In this document: in pieces, positions 25,043 through 34,712 of the stretch
Numbering within the stretch: position 1 is the first letter of the stretch
How the letters are laid out: each line of letters begins with the position of its first letter
The notes under the pieces: model-generated
The model's input: only the letters and a program-made list of their open reading frames with translations
What the model was told of the DNA's origin: nothing
Databases searched by the model: none
Translations under genes and position numbers: made by a program
DNA from: Spirosoma oryzicola
GTDB taxonomy: Bacteria > Bacteroidota > Bacteroidia > Cytophagales > Spirosomataceae
Reading direction: 5' to 3'
Length of the DNA stretch: 64,000 nucleotides
Assembly: GCF_021233055.1 (NCBI RefSeq)
Contig: NZ_CP089538.1
Span: 2,930,501-2,994,500 of the forward strand

Positions 25043-26536
25043 TTACCTTCTGGTTGGCTTCCGGTTCTGTCCTTCTTTGCGGACGCTCAGGTAATACCCA
25101 ACGCTGGCGGGATACAACCGACCGATATCCGTTGCGATGGCCGTATTGACGGTCAGGCCGTTAAATACGGGTAATCGTGTTGATACGTCCAGCAGACCGG
25201 AAAACTGATGAACCGGTTCCGGGAAAGGAACTTCGTAGGTGCCCAGGTTTTCACTGTAGGAAGCTTTAAGCTGGAAGCGCACAAAATCGGCGATGTGTCC
25301 CGACAGGCCAAGGTGCAGGACGGCCACCCGGTTGTTGTTGGTAAACCCGTAACGCGGCAAATCGCTGCGGCTGTTGCCGGAAGGGGTAATGAAAGGCGTA
25401 CCGAGCGTCATGCCGTAGCGCGACCAGCCATCCTGGTATTGCGAATGGTTGAAATAATTGTCGCGGCCTCGTTGTGCTTCCTGGTTGTCGATAAACAAAG
25501 AGCCCCCCTGGTTTTGCGTGTACAGGTATTCCAGTAATACCGTTTCGATTTGCAGACCCCTTGGCTTGACCGAATGTAGACGCCGAATGCGGATACCATG
25601 CAAGCCATCCCGTAGGTTGGTGAGGTGAAACAATGACCCGTCTTCGTAAATACTTTGGCGGTACGCAAAAATGGCGAAAGAGCGCCCCGTGTACTCAAAG
25701 CCCAGGTCAACCGTGCCCAGGTGATTGCCAATCCGGTTTTCCCGGTCAAACTGGCTTACCCGGTTGGTATCCACGTTGGTACGGGCTCCCAGTGAACTAG
25801 CGGTTACTACATCAATGTAGTCCCGGAAAGTGGAAGGCAACAGGTTATTTTTAATGCGTGAACTCGATAGTTCCGTAGTCGTGCCACCCCACATGACTTC
25901 GTGGTTCATACCCCCGTACAGCTTTAAGCGCCAATTGGGTTTGCCCAGACGGACATATAAGGCTTTCTCGTGCAACCACGTATTGCGCACAAACCGGTCT
26001 GCTTCAAACCAGCCATGACTATACAATCCTTTTATCGCCAACAGCCCTTTACGGGGCCAGAATTCCCGGATTGCCAATTGAAACTTAAGCATCGGAAGGG
26101 CATTGCCTGAGAGCGTGTAGGAGCCCGAGGTGAGCGTCGTGTCCACCAGACCGATAATCTCGCGTCGGCGACCACTCCAGACTTCGACGGGTCCCACCCG
26201 AACTTTTACGTACGCTTCCGGGATAATCAGTCGCACATTGTACCCGGTGTTCAACACCGCTTCCGCCCGCCAGCCCCAATCGACGCGCCGGTTAAGCGCC
26301 TGCAAACTATCCCGTTTCGTTCGGGGGGCGTCGTGGTAATCGACGTGCAGTGCCTGTCGTACGGTCAGGGGAGAGTGATCCAGGGAAACGATGCCGAATT
26401 GATTGGTCCTCAGCCAGAAAGGGGTTTGGCCCGACGTGGAAAAATAACTGCCTACTTCGGTACTATACCGTAGAGGTTTGGGGGTTTGACAAAAGCAGGT
26501 GGATACAGTTAGCAAATAAAGTACAAGTAAACGCAT
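25043..26536 (-). CDS. Wzi-like capsule assembly outer-membrane protein
   Basis: A protein of about 497 residues from ATG 26536, with signal peptide MRLLVLYLLTVSTCFCQT and then long alternating strands of an outer-membrane barrel. LRYSTEVGSYFSTSGQTPFW and WLRTNQFGIVS near the mature N-terminus, plus GMNHEVMWGGT (residues ~220), mark the capsule assembly Wzi family; Wzi organises capsular polysaccharide on the outer surface. The longer frame to 26554 adds six residues that would weaken the signal. No other capsule genes flank it, so it may act with a distant polysaccharide locus. Confidence 0.85.
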   Translation of the reverse strand: MRLLVLYLLTVSTCFCQTPKPLRYSTEVGSYFSTSGQTPFWLRTNQFGIVSLDHSPLTVRQALHVDYHDAPRTKRDSLQALNRRVDWGWRAEAVLNTGYNVRLIIPEAYVKVRVGPVEVWSGRRREIIGLVDTTLTSGSYTLSGNALPMLKFQLAIREFWPRKGLLAIKGLYSHGWFEADRFVRNTWLHEKALYVRLGKPNWRLKLYGGMNHEVMWGGTTTELSSSRIKNNLLPSTFRDYIDVVTASSLGARTNVDTNRVSQFDRENRIGNHLGTVDLGFEYTGRSFAIFAYRQSIYEDGSLFHLTNLRDGLHGIRIRRLHSVKPRGLQIETVLLEYLYTQNQGGSLFIDNQEAQRGRDNYFNHSQYQDGWSRYGMTLGTPFITPSGNSRSDLPRYGFTNNNRVAVLHLGLSGHIADFVRFQLKASYSENLGTYEVPFPEPVHQFSGLLDVSTRLPVFNGLTVNTAIATDIGRLYPASVGYYLSVRKEGQNRKPTRR

Positions 26537-27106
26537 AGGCAGCAGGAAAAGCAAAACCGGAATACCTCTTAGATGGTAGAACGTGCTGGTCCGTCACTAC
26601 CGATCGGTTCGTAATTGGTAAAGGATAGGTACACAAACTATGCCATCGACTAACTGGATTTAGTTGTAAGTATATTTATCCGTAAAAAATAGGTATTTAA
26701 ATGATTGGGCTTTTGTTACGAAAAGAAAAGCGGTTGACAATCAAACGGTAGTGGCGTACCATTTGGGCGTACGGAGGAGGAGTCAAATTGATCGATATGT
26801 TTTTTTCGAAACGCCACCGATATTGATGTACCTTTGTTGGGCGTATCTAAACCTGTTTGAGCGGACAGGAAAAGGACTGCGTTGTATGAAGTTGTCTTTT
26901 TGTTAACTTTATACAAGCACGTCTCAGTTCGTAAATTTATTTGTAGCGGTGTCAAACAAACCGTCTGCAAGGAAGTAGTAATAAACGTTAAAATTGCTTA
27001 CTGTTGAGTTGTCGGACAGTAGCCGGGATCGCCAGTGGCTAGCACGGTGGCGTATCGACCGGAACGAATACAGGCCGACCGCTTTATTTTTTGAATAAAC
27101 AACCTT
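26537..27106. other. Intergenic with isolated -7 box (570 bases)
   Basis: No convincing gene. On the plus strand TACCTTTG (26829-26836) matches TAnnTTTG but is followed by no good reading frame, so it might serve a small RNA or the DinB gene with a long leader. An AT-rich patch precedes it at 26640-26710. Confidence 0.45.
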
Positions 27107-27679
27107 ATGGTTCCAAACGACGAACTTATTCGAATCATTGACCTCCTCAATACAACCTACGAAAGTGAGGAAGCTTGGCACGGTCCATCGGTAGTTGAAG
27201 TGTTACGGGGGGTGACCCCTGATATGGCGGGTCGCCGAATTGCGCCCAACACCCACTCCATTGCCGAACTGGTTTTTCACATGACGAGCTGGCGTATTTT
27301 CTGCGTCAAGAAAATGCAGGGCGATGCGACGTTTGATATCACAACCCCAGAAAAAAACTTTGGCGCACTGCCTGATAAAATTGATGATTTTGAGTGGGAA
27401 GCACTCGAGATGGAACTGAGCCTGAGCCAGGAGGAACTCATCAATGAATTAGACAAACGCGATGACGACGAATTCCTGGAAGACATCGTGCCCGGACGTG
27501 ATTATACGTATTACGACATGCTGCACGGTATTGTCAACCACGATCTGTACCATACCGGGCAGATTATGATCCTCCGGAAAGCCCTGACGTTTAAAGGAGC
27601 AGGCTCGAACTTTGCCGACGATGACGACGAATATGACTCGCGTTACGGGAACAGTCACGAGCAGGATGACTATTATTGA
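27107..27679 (+). CDS. DinB family protein
   Basis: A 190-residue four-helix DinB/YfiT-type protein. Members use a three-His metal site and often transfer or bind thiols such as bacillithiol. The site is visible: His in IAELVFHMTSW and two in VNHDLYHTGQI, in the right order. The last 25 residues are very acidic (NFADDDDEYDS, then EQDDYY), probably disordered and unusual. No mycothiol or bacillithiol genes are in the window. It starts the plus-strand run of DinB, EVE, methyltransferase and TPR genes with short gaps. Confidence 0.87.
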   Translation: MVPNDELIRIIDLLNTTYESEEAWHGPSVVEVLRGVTPDMAGRRIAPNTHSIAELVFHMTSWRIFCVKKMQGDATFDITTPEKNFGALPDKIDDFEWEALEMELSLSQEELINELDKRDDDEFLEDIVPGRDYTYYDMLHGIVNHDLYHTGQIMILRKALTFKGAGSNFADDDDEYDSRYGNSHEQDDYY

Positions 27680-27761
27680 TAGGAACCCGCGCGCATTGGC
27701 AGCCGTTCGCCAATCGCGTTTTGAGAGCTTATCATTTTACGCTTAATGACTTACCCACCGT

Positions 27762-28223
27762 TTGAATTACTGGCTAGTTAAATCCGAACCCGACACGTAC
27801 GGGTGGCATCATTTTATGGAGCAGGGCCGTGCCGTCTGGGATGGTGTCCGGAATTATCAGGCTCGCAACAACCTGAGACTGATGCAGGTTGGCGATCAGG
27901 TCCTGTTCTACCACAGTGTGACCAATCCTGCCGTCGTTGGTCTGGCTACGGTGGTGCGGGAAAGTTATCCGGACCCTACCGCCCTCGACGAGCCGGTTGT
28001 CGCCAACGCAGCCGCCCGCCCGACCCCCTGGGTGGTTGTTGAACTGGAGCCGGTTATGGCCCTGGAAAAACCGGTTACGCTGGCGCGCATCAAAGCCGAG
28101 CCCATGCTGGCAACCGTGGCCTTGATCAAACAATCGCGCTTATCGGTTATGCCCATCAAACCCGATGAATTTGAACTGATTCTGGCAATGGGTCAACATG
28201 CAGCGAAGAGTGAAGACAGGTAA
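27762..28223 (+). CDS. EVE domain protein
   Basis: A 153-residue EVE-domain protein (PUA-like fold), thought to bind modified bases in nucleic acids. The diagnostic start NYWLVKSEPDTYGW, GVRNYQARNNLR and VGDQVLFYHS are all present. Translation begins at TTG 27762; this is required because the family always begins right before NYWLVKSEP and no ATG is available. It lies between DinB and methyltransferase genes on the same strand. Confidence 0.9.
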   Translation: MNYWLVKSEPDTYGWHHFMEQGRAVWDGVRNYQARNNLRLMQVGDQVLFYHSVTNPAVVGLATVVRESYPDPTALDEPVVANAAARPTPWVVVELEPVMALEKPVTLARIKAEPMLATVALIKQSRLSVMPIKPDEFELILAMGQHAAKSEDR

Positions 28224-28278
28224 GCTCGTAGCCGAACAAGTCTCCTGCGCTACACGCTTCATTCGTTAGTAAATAAAA

Positions 28279-29175
28279 ATGGCTGATATTCACCTAATTA
28301 CCCCAGCGCCCTGGTCTGAATACGAATTGATTGATTCGGGCGATTTCCAAAAACTAGAACGCTTCGGCGAATTTATACTGGCCCGCCCCGAACCCCAGGC
28401 TATCTGGAATCGATCGTTGCCTGATCAGAACTGGCAGGAGCGGGCGCATGCGATCTTTCGGCGCGACCGGCAGTCACCCGAGCGGGGCGACTGGCAAACT
28501 ACGCCGACCATGCGCGATCCCTGGTTTGTTTCGTTTCGACAAAGTGGGTTGAACCTGAAGTTTAAGCTGGCCCTGACTACGTTTAAACACGTTGGCTTGT
28601 TTCCCGAACAGGCTGATAACTGGGTATACATTCACAACGCAATACAAAAACTATCCGCTCAGGTAGCCCGTCCCAAGGTGTTGAATCTGTTTGCGTATAC
28701 GGGCGGAGCATCGCTGGCCGCCCGGCAGGCCGGGGCCGACGTTACCCACGTCGATTCGGTGAAGCCGGTTATCAGCTGGGCCCGGGAGAACATGGATCAT
28801 AGCGAATTGGATAACATCCGGTGGATGGTAGAGGACGCGGTCAAGTTCGTGCGTCGGGAAGTGCGTCGGGGCAATCAATACAACGGAATTATTCTGGACC
28901 CGCCCGCTTATGGTCGGGGACCCGATGGCGAAAAATGGGTGCTCGAAGAACACCTCAGCGATCTGCTGAAATCCTGCGCCGATCTGCTGGACCGCAACAA
29001 CTTCTTCTTTATCATCAATCTTTACTCGCTCGGCTTTTCGTCGATTCTGCTGGATAATCTGATGAATCAGGTATTTGGCAGCGTACCGAATCCGGAATGG
29101 GGGGAACTGGTCGTAACGGATAGTTTTCAAAAACGGCTGCCATTAGGCGTTTTTTATCGGTTTGCGTCGGTTTGA
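28279..29175 (+). CDS. SAM-dependent methyltransferase (RlmI/K-like)
   Basis: A 298-residue class I methyltransferase of the RlmI/RlmK-like type. The SAM loop is VLNLFAYTGGASLAARQAGA (about residues 132-151), with VDSVKPVISWA ending in the acidic ribose-binding residue, and the catalytic motif IILDPPAYGRG (DPPxY) points to cytosine-C5 or guanine-N2 modification of rRNA. The N-terminal 100 residues lack an obvious PUA domain. The exact target is unknown. Its stop overlaps the frame of the next gene, suggesting close coupling. Confidence 0.85.
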   Translation: MADIHLITPAPWSEYELIDSGDFQKLERFGEFILARPEPQAIWNRSLPDQNWQERAHAIFRRDRQSPERGDWQTTPTMRDPWFVSFRQSGLNLKFKLALTTFKHVGLFPEQADNWVYIHNAIQKLSAQVARPKVLNLFAYTGGASLAARQAGADVTHVDSVKPVISWARENMDHSELDNIRWMVEDAVKFVRREVRRGNQYNGIILDPPAYGRGPDGEKWVLEEHLSDLLKSCADLLDRNNFFFIINLYSLGFSSILLDNLMNQVFGSVPNPEWGELVVTDSFQKRLPLGVFYRFASV

Positions 29176-29183
29176 ATAGCCTA

Positions 29184-30398
29184 ATGGTACTTTCTATGCG
29201 TCCCTATTTGTTTTTCTTGCCTTTGACGGTCCTTTTGTGGTCCTGCGGTGGGAATGACCGGCAGACGGCCCACATCCCCGACTTTCCCAAGCCGGGCGAT
29301 AGCAGCCGTACGGAGGGAGCGTTGCGGGCCTTAACGCGCGCCATCAACCAGTCGTCACCGGCATCGGCCTACGCCAAACGGGCGGCTATTCTGCTGACGA
29401 TGGGGAAATTCAATGAAGCCCTGAGTGATATCGACGAAGCCATCAGCCGAAATGACAACGCGGGTTCGTATTACCTGATCCGCGCGCAGATTCTGCGAGG
29501 ATTGCAACAGCCCGATAAGGCGCTCGTCAACGCCCAGCGCGCTGAACTCTTGGGCGTTGATACGCCTGAACTGTACACGCTGCTAGGCGATCTTTTTCAA
29601 CAGCAAAATCAGTTTCCCAAAGCGCAGCTTTACGTGACCAAGGCGCTGCAAATGGCCCCCTACGACGGCGAAGCCTATTATTTTCGGGGGTTGATGGCTG
29701 CCAAGCTGGGCGATACCACCCAGGCGCTGGCCCTTTATCGGCAATCATTGCACTTAAAACCGCGCTACCTCGACACGTATAACCAGCTAGCGTCGGTCTA
29801 CCGTACGCTGGGTGATCGTAACGCGGCTCTTCACATCAACGGGCAGGCACTGCGTTATTTTCCGAAGAACGCCAAGCTTTATTACGGTCGGGGGTTGATC
29901 TACCACATGGCCGGTGAACTGGATAGTGCGATGACTTGTTATCAACAGACACTAAGTGTACAGCCCAACTATTATCAGGCGTACTTTCAGATTGGCTTGC
30001 TTAATCAGAAGTTCCGCAATTATTACGTAGCCCTGGCCAATTATCAGCGTGTTCAGCAGATACGGCCGCAGTTTCCGCGTATTGATACGTACATCGGCTA
30101 TTGCCACGAACAGATGGGTCAATACGACCTGGCGATTGCCGCTTACACGAAAGCAACCCAGTTAAATACGACCGATCGGCAGGCTGCGGCAGGTTTATGG
30201 CGTTCGCAACGGCGACAATACTCGCAAAACTCCTTATTTTTGCCCGATGCGTCCGATGAAGCCTTGCCAGCCGCGTCAAACCGGGCTACGATCGATACGA
30301 CGCGCGTGCGCATCCAGACGATTCAGCCCAAGGAGCGGGTAACGACCGGTTCGGGCGATTCGCTCCGGCGTACCGTCAAACCAATCGGACAGAATTAA
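29184..30398 (+). CDS. TPR-repeat lipoprotein
   Basis: About 404 residues beginning MVLSMRPYLFFLPLTVLLWS and a Cys that fits a lipoprotein signal. Starts at TTG 29172, ATG 29184 and ATG 29196 are possible; the last gives the most compact signal. At least eight tetratricopeptide repeats follow (for example YAKRAAILLTMGKFNEALSD, AYYFRGLMAAKLGDTTQAL, YYGRGLIYHMAGELDSAM, YQAYFQIGLLN), a scaffold for protein contacts. The last 60 residues are polar. It follows the methyltransferase with 9-20 bases. Function unknown. Confidence 0.85.
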   Translation: MVLSMRPYLFFLPLTVLLWSCGGNDRQTAHIPDFPKPGDSSRTEGALRALTRAINQSSPASAYAKRAAILLTMGKFNEALSDIDEAISRNDNAGSYYLIRAQILRGLQQPDKALVNAQRAELLGVDTPELYTLLGDLFQQQNQFPKAQLYVTKALQMAPYDGEAYYFRGLMAAKLGDTTQALALYRQSLHLKPRYLDTYNQLASVYRTLGDRNAALHINGQALRYFPKNAKLYYGRGLIYHMAGELDSAMTCYQQTLSVQPNYYQAYFQIGLLNQKFRNYYVALANYQRVQQIRPQFPRIDTYIGYCHEQMGQYDLAIAAYTKATQLNTTDRQAAAGLWRSQRRQYSQNSLFLPDASDEALPAASNRATIDTTRVRIQTIQPKERVTTGSGDSLRRTVKPIGQN

Positions 30399-30519
30399 AC
30401 GATGTAAGCTGTACGATACAGGATGTATTACTCAACCATACAGCCTATATCATATAGCCAATGAAGTAGCTTACAGTTGTAGGTAGGCTGCGGGTACCCA
30501 CAAATAAATCAGTACACAA

Positions 30520-32463
30520 ATGATTGCGCAGGACGAACAAATCCGCGTGACGCTGCCCGACGGGAGCGTTCGGCAGTATCCCAAAGGAAGCACCGGGCTG
30601 GATATTGCCACCCAAATCAGTGAAGGACTAGCACGCAATGTGCTGGCGGCCAAAGTAAATGGTGTCGTTCAGGACGCTACGCGACCGATTGACGAGGATG
30701 CCAATGTCCAACTCCTGACCTGGAACGATTCCGAAGGTAAAGCGACCTTCTGGCACTCGTCGGCTCACTTGCTGGCCGAAGCCCTTGAAGCCTTGTATCC
30801 GGGCGTCAAGTTTGGTATCGGGCCCGCCATCGAAACCGGTTTCTATTACGATGTCGACCTCAATGGACAGGCGTTTTCGCAGGAAGATTTCAAGAAGGTT
30901 GAAGATAAAATGCTGGAACTGACTCGCCAGAAACAGCAATATATCCGCAAACCGATGAGCAAAGCCGACGCGATTGCGTACTTCGAGGAAAAAGGCGATC
31001 CGTATAAACTCGACCTGCTGGACGGGCTGGCCGACGGTACGATCACGTTCTATTCCCAGGGCGATTTCACGGATTTGTGCCGGGGACCACATATCCCGAA
31101 TACGGGTTTTATCAAAGCCGCTAAAATCATGAACGTGGCCGGGGCTTACTGGCGCGGGAACGAAAAAAACAAGCAGCTCACCCGTATCTACGCGGTTACG
31201 TATCCTAAGCAGAAAGAACTCGACGATTACCTGTATCTGCTGGAAGAAGCCAAAAAGCGCGATCATCGGAAGCTAGGGAAAGAACTGGAGTTGTTCGCTT
31301 TTTCGGAAAAAGTTGGACAGGGGTTACCGCTGTGGCTCCCGAAAGGAACCATGCTGCGCGAACGGCTGGAAAACTTCCTGCGGAAAGCACAGATCCGGGC
31401 GGGCTATTCCCCCGTGGTAACTCCGCACATTGGTAGCAAGCAATTGTACGTAACGTCGGGCCACTGGGAAAAATACGGCGAGGATTCGTTCCAGCCCATT
31501 CGGACCCCGGACCCGAACGAGGAGTTTCTGCTTAAGCCGATGAACTGCCCGCACCACTGCGAAATTTATAAAACCAAACCCCGTTCGTACCGGGATCTAC
31601 CCCTGCGGCTGGCTGAGTTTGGTACTGTTTACCGCTATGAGCAATCGGGTGAATTACACGGCCTGACCCGCGTGCGGGGCTTTACCCAAGATGACGCGCA
31701 TATTTTCTGCCGTCCCGATCAGGTAAAGGACGAGTTCATGAAAGTGATCGATCTGGTCCTGTACGTCTTCCGGTCGCTTGGCTTTACCGACTATAGCGCC
31801 CAGGTTTCCCTGCGCGATCCGGAAAATAAAACCAAATACATCGGCTCCGACGACCTGTGGGAGAAAGCCGAAGCAGCCATCATTGAGTCGGCCGCCGAAA
31901 AGGGTCTACCAACGGTAACCGAACTCGGCGAAGCGGCTTTCTACGGACCTAAGCTGGACTTTATGGTGCGTGATGCCCTAGGCCGGAAGTGGCAGTTGGG
32001 AACCATCCAGGTTGATTATAACCTGCCGAACCGGTTCGAACTGGAATACATCGGTGCCGACAACCAGAAGCACCGGCCCGTAATGATTCACCGGGCACCT
32101 TTCGGGTCCATGGAACGGTTTATTGCTATCCTGATCGAAAATTCGGCGGGTAATTTCCCGCTCTGGCTATCGCCCGATCAGATTGCTATCCTGCCGATCT
32201 CGGAGAAATACGAAGACTACGCCAACGAGTTGTTTTTTAACTTGCAGGAGCAGGATATCCGTGGTTTCGTGGATTTACGCGACGAGAAAATTGGTCGTAA
32301 AATTCGCGATGCCGAGGTCAACAAAGTACCGTTTATGCTTATCGTGGGCGAGAAGGAAGCCGCCGATGGAAAGGTATCGGTACGACGGAAAGGCCAGGGT
32401 GATTTAGGCAGTATGGGCATTGACGAATTTGTTCAGTTGTTCCAGGCCGAAGTAAAAGTGTAA
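30520..32463 (+). CDS. thrS: Threonyl-tRNA synthetase
   Basis: ThrRS charges tRNA-Thr with threonine and edits mischarged serine. The 647-residue protein has all domains: TGS (about residues 8-68, [20 protein letters not shown]), editing domain with H79-x3-H83 in [11 protein letters not shown], and DLCRGPH; then the catalytic core with [11 protein letters not shown] (zinc Cys), [34 protein letters not shown] (motif 2) and [16 protein letters not shown] (motif 3), and the anticodon-binding C-terminal domain. I see no T-box in the 121-base upstream region, only the paired arms TGTAAGCT (30403-30410) and AGCTTACA (30468-30475). Confidence 0.97.
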   Translation: MIAQDEQIRVTLPDGSVRQYPKGSTGLDIATQISEGLARNVLAAKVNGVVQDATRPIDEDANVQLLTWNDSEGKATFWHSSAHLLAEALEALYPGVKFGIGPAIETGFYYDVDLNGQAFSQEDFKKVEDKMLELTRQKQQYIRKPMSKADAIAYFEEKGDPYKLDLLDGLADGTITFYSQGDFTDLCRGPHIPNTGFIKAAKIMNVAGAYWRGNEKNKQLTRIYAVTYPKQKELDDYLYLLEEAKKRDHRKLGKELELFAFSEKVGQGLPLWLPKGTMLRERLENFLRKAQIRAGYSPVVTPHIGSKQLYVTSGHWEKYGEDSFQPIRTPDPNEEFLLKPMNCPHHCEIYKTKPRSYRDLPLRLAEFGTVYRYEQSGELHGLTRVRGFTQDDAHIFCRPDQVKDEFMKVIDLVLYVFRSLGFTDYSAQVSLRDPENKTKYIGSDDLWEKAEAAIIESAAEKGLPTVTELGEAAFYGPKLDFMVRDALGRKWQLGTIQVDYNLPNRFELEYIGADNQKHRPVMIHRAPFGSMERFIAILIENSAGNFPLWLSPDQIAILPISEKYEDYANELFFNLQEQDIRGFVDLRDEKIGRKIRDAEVNKVPFMLIVGEKEAADGKVSVRRKGQGDLGSMGIDEFVQLFQAEVKV

Positions 32464-32473
32464 GCGATTATTC

Positions 32474-32543
32474 TATTCAGGGGCTTGGTTTCTGGTTGTG
32501 CGGTATCGATCTTGCCAAAAATCGGAAACGAAGCGCCTGAATA
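32474..32543. terminator. Long imperfect hairpin between thrS and infC
   Basis: 32474-32492 pairs with 32525-32543 at 17 of 19 positions (arms begin TATTCAGG and end CCTGAATA). It lies 10 bases after the thrS stop. It could end the thrS transcript or act as an attenuator ahead of infC; no T-run follows directly. Confidence 0.5.
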
Positions 32544-32651
32544 CATATTCTTTCTTGCGCAGCATCAGTATTTTCAATAGCTTCCCGAACTTTTTAGTAC
32601 TCCAAACGTTATTCCAAGCGATTTAAAAGTTAGTTACACTAAACACAATAT

Positions 32652-33209
32652 ATGGCATTACCCCAGCGCAGACCACCTCGTCGTGTGGTTGAAGAACCGT
32701 ACAAAGTTAATGAGCGCATTTTAGCCCGCGAGGTGCGGGTGGTCGGTGAAAATGTAGAGCAGGGAATCTACGATATAAACAAGGCGCAGGCTATGGCCAA
32801 AGCGCAGAATCTCGATCTGGTTGAGGTATCGCCCAACGCGGTGCCGCCCGTCTGTCGTATTGTTGACTATTCCAAGTTCAAATACGAGCAGAAGAAAAAG
32901 CAGAAAGAAATTAAAGCGAACGCGACGAAAGTCGTTATCAAAGAAATCCGGTTCGGTCCCAACACGGATGATCACGATTTTGAGTTCAAGCTCAAACATG
33001 CCATTAACTTCCTGAAAGAAGGCGCCAAAGTAAAAGCGTACGTACAATTCGTAGGCCGGGCCATCGTCTTTAAAGATCGTGGTTTCCAACTGCTGGAGCG
33101 GTTCTCGAAAGGATTGGAAGAATACGGCAAAGTGGAAGCGGAGCCCAAGCTCGAAGGAAAACGGATGTCTATGTTTCTGGCACCAAAACCGGTTGTCGCT
33201 AAAAAATAA
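32652..33209 (+). CDS. infC: Translation initiation factor IF-3
   Basis: IF-3 binds the 30S subunit and checks start codon and initiator tRNA. The 185-residue protein has the N-domain ([40 protein letters not shown]), the basic linker ([19 protein letters not shown]) and the C-domain ([34 protein letters not shown]). It starts with a normal ATG at 32652. IF-3 genes often begin with a rare AUU or similar start that allows autoregulation, so the ATG here is a departure. Gene order thrS-infC-rpmI-rplT is the classical one. Confidence 0.96.
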   Translation: MALPQRRPPRRVVEEPYKVNERILAREVRVVGENVEQGIYDINKAQAMAKAQNLDLVEVSPNAVPPVCRIVDYSKFKYEQKKKQKEIKANATKVVIKEIRFGPNTDDHDFEFKLKHAINFLKEGAKVKAYVQFVGRAIVFKDRGFQLLERFSKGLEEYGKVEAEPKLEGKRMSMFLAPKPVVAKK

Positions 33210-33241
33210 CCAACCCCAGTTCACTCGTTGATAGTGGCTGA

Positions 33242-33289
33242 CAGAAGCCTGTTTTGATCTACTTCTCGGTAGGTGAAAACGGGCTTCTG
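33242..33289. terminator. Terminator between infC and rpmI
   Basis: CAGAAGCCTGTTTT (33242-33255) pairs with AAAACGGGCTTCTG (33276-33289) with one G-T pair. It follows infC by 32 bases and precedes a strong new promoter, so infC and rpmI are at least partly separate transcripts. Confidence 0.65.
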
Positions 33290-33375
33290 CTGTTGCTGCG
33301 TCGGGTTCCTGACAAACGGGCCGATGACGACTAGGCGGTTGGTGCGATTCATTGACGCAAGCTAATTGGCCTAAG

Positions 33376-33408
33376 TTGGTCGATTGCGTTTATTTTTTCG
33401 TATCTTTG
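33376..33408 (+). promoter_or_regulatory. Promoter of rpmI-rplT
   Basis: TTG (33376-33378), 22 bases, then TATCTTTG (33401-33408): a good Bacteroidota -33/-7 pair. Transcription would begin near 33415, 36 bases before the rpmI ATG, and would serve rpmI and rplT. Confidence 0.75.
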
Positions 33409-33450
33409 CGGCCTGTTTACTTAATTTTCCATACAAAGCGGTCTACTGAA

Positions 33451-33645
33451 ATGCCAAAAGTTAAAACCAATTCGGCGGCCAAGAAGCGTTTTAAGCTGAC
33501 TGGCACCGGAAAAATCAAGCGGAAGCACGCCTTCCACAGTCATATCCTGACGAAAAAGACGACCAAACAGAAGCGCAACCTGGTGCACGATACGCTGGTA
33601 TTCCCAGCTGACGAGCGTCGGATCAAAGCCCTGCTGAACGTCTAA
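33451..33645 (+). CDS. rpmI: Ribosomal protein L35
   Basis: The 64-residue large-subunit protein L35. It begins [20 protein letters not shown] and is strongly basic ([20 protein letters not shown]), as the family is. The frame continues upstream to 33352, but the MPKVKT start is universally conserved. It lies 103 bases before rplT, in the same transcription unit, and has its own promoter just upstream. Confidence 0.97.
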   Translation: MPKVKTNSAAKKRFKLTGTGKIKRKHAFHSHILTKKTTKQKRNLVHDTLVFPADERRIKALLNV

Positions 33646-33748
33646 GTTAACAAGAGACGCAGTTGCGTCTTGGTTTTACGTTTCACCCGATGCCTGGCCT
33701 TAAAGTACCCGTCAGACGGTCGCCAGTTGTCAAAAAACACGCATTAAT

Positions 33749-34093
33749 ATGCCACGTTCCGTCAATCACGTTGCCTCACGGGCGCGTCGGAAAAAAGTAA
33801 TGAAGCTGGCCAAAGGTTATTTCGGTCGGCGTAAAAATGTTTGGACAGTTGCTAAAAACGCTGTCGAAAAAGGCTTAGGCTACGCATACCGCGACCGCCG
33901 TGCCAAAAAACGGGATTTCCGTAGTCTGTGGATTCAGCGGATCAACGCGGGTGCCCGGATCAACGGTATGTCCTATTCAGCACTGATGGGTGCCTTGAGC
34001 AAATCGGGCATCGAACTCAACCGCAAAGTACTGGCTGATCTGGCCATGAACCACCCGGAAGCATTTGCCGCCGTCGTGGAGCAAGTAAAGTAA
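33749..34093 (+). CDS. rplT: Ribosomal protein L20
   Basis: The 114-residue L20, needed for early assembly of the large subunit and, in several bacteria, a repressor of its own operon by binding the leader m[23 protein letters not shown] and [20 protein letters not shown] are the conserved basic extension; [20 protein letters not shown] is the globular domain. The rpmI-rplT spacer contains an imperfect hairpin (GACGCA/TGCGTC around 33655-33669) that could be part of such control. A clear terminator follows. Confidence 0.97.
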   Translation: MPRSVNHVASRARRKKVMKLAKGYFGRRKNVWTVAKNAVEKGLGYAYRDRRAKKRDFRSLWIQRINAGARINGMSYSALMGALSKSGIELNRKVLADLAMNHPEAFAAVVEQVK

Positions 34094-34108
34094 ACAGGAA
34101 TCGTCTTG

Positions 34109-34151
34109 AAAGCGCGGAGCTTGCCGGTAGGGTAGGCTCCGCGCTTTTTTT
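34109..34151 (+). terminator. Intrinsic terminator of rplT
   Basis: AGCGCGGAGC (34111-34120) pairs exactly with GCTCCGCGCT (34136-34145), with A-A/T-T extending the stem, followed by TTTTTT. The T-run overlaps the stop codon of the convergent gene at 34150. Confidence 0.85.
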
Positions 34152-34590
34152 ATGTCTGTACCAATTTTGTCCTGATCCCGGCCCGCTCGCCGTTTGCCTG
34201 TCTGCCGAGTAGAAAAACGTCGATTTCCGTTTGTCCGGCGTAGAATACCTGCCGATCCGTTAGCTCCTTTTCCAGCAATTGCTTTAGTTGTTGAAATTTC
34301 GTGGTCCGCGTTTTTTCTTCGTCGCCGTACCAGTCTTGCTCCGTTATGACGGGCTCCCAAAATTCATTTTCCGGCACTTCGTCAACGTGAATTTCAGGAG
34401 GAAGCATCTGCCAGTCTTTAATCTGGCTAACAGTTAGTGGTTCTTCCTGGTTAAGATAACACGTAACGAACTCAACCGGCTCATCGGATTCGCTGGGATA
34501 AAGCAAATCAGGCAATACGCTGTTGATTTGATCGCTTACGGTCCGATTTTCGGCAGGCTGATCGCTACTTTTTGAGTTTTCGTTCGTCAT
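34150..34590 (-). CDS. Nuclease A inhibitor (NuiA)-like protein
   Basis: A protein of 146 residues from ATG 34590 (MTNENSKSS), or 154 from ATG 34614. After a polar N-terminus it reads INSVLPDLLYPSESDEPVEF, the signature of the nuclease A inhibitor family, whose founding member NuiA of Anabaena blocks the secreted DNA/RNA-degrading nuclease NucA by direct binding. The rest (residues 50-140) is alpha/beta, with a FQQLKQLLEKELTDRQVFYA helix and a VFLLGRQANGERAG strand. No NucA-type nuclease is seen in the window, so its target is unknown. It is a free-standing gene beside the ribosomal operon. Confidence 0.75.
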   Translation of the reverse strand: MTNENSKSSDQPAENRTVSDQINSVLPDLLYPSESDEPVEFVTCYLNQEEPLTVSQIKDWQMLPPEIHVDEVPENEFWEPVITEQDWYGDEEKTRTTKFQQLKQLLEKELTDRQVFYAGQTEIDVFLLGRQANGERAGIRTKLVQT

Positions 34591-34712
34591 AGAGTGTACG
34601 CTAATTCGCGGCAAAGTAAAGGATTATGGTCCAAGTCGTTGTCGGACGCTAGTTAATTTTCACATAGGGAGTAGGTTATTCTATCTTCCATTAATCGTAA
34701 ATTCATAGAGTC

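Noticed and set aside
26716..26970. 84-codon minus-strand frame in the intergenic region
   Set aside because: AT-rich, Ser/Thr-rich translation without hydrophobic pattern or motif; not supported as a gene.
30399..30519. Possible T-box riboswitch before thrS
   Set aside because: Only a pair of 8-base complementary arms; no antiterminator or specifier-loop features could be made out, and T-boxes are rare outside Firmicutes.
33352..33450. N-terminal extension of rpmI upstream of MPKVKT
   Set aside because: The extension overlaps the promoter and is not part of the conserved L35 sequence.
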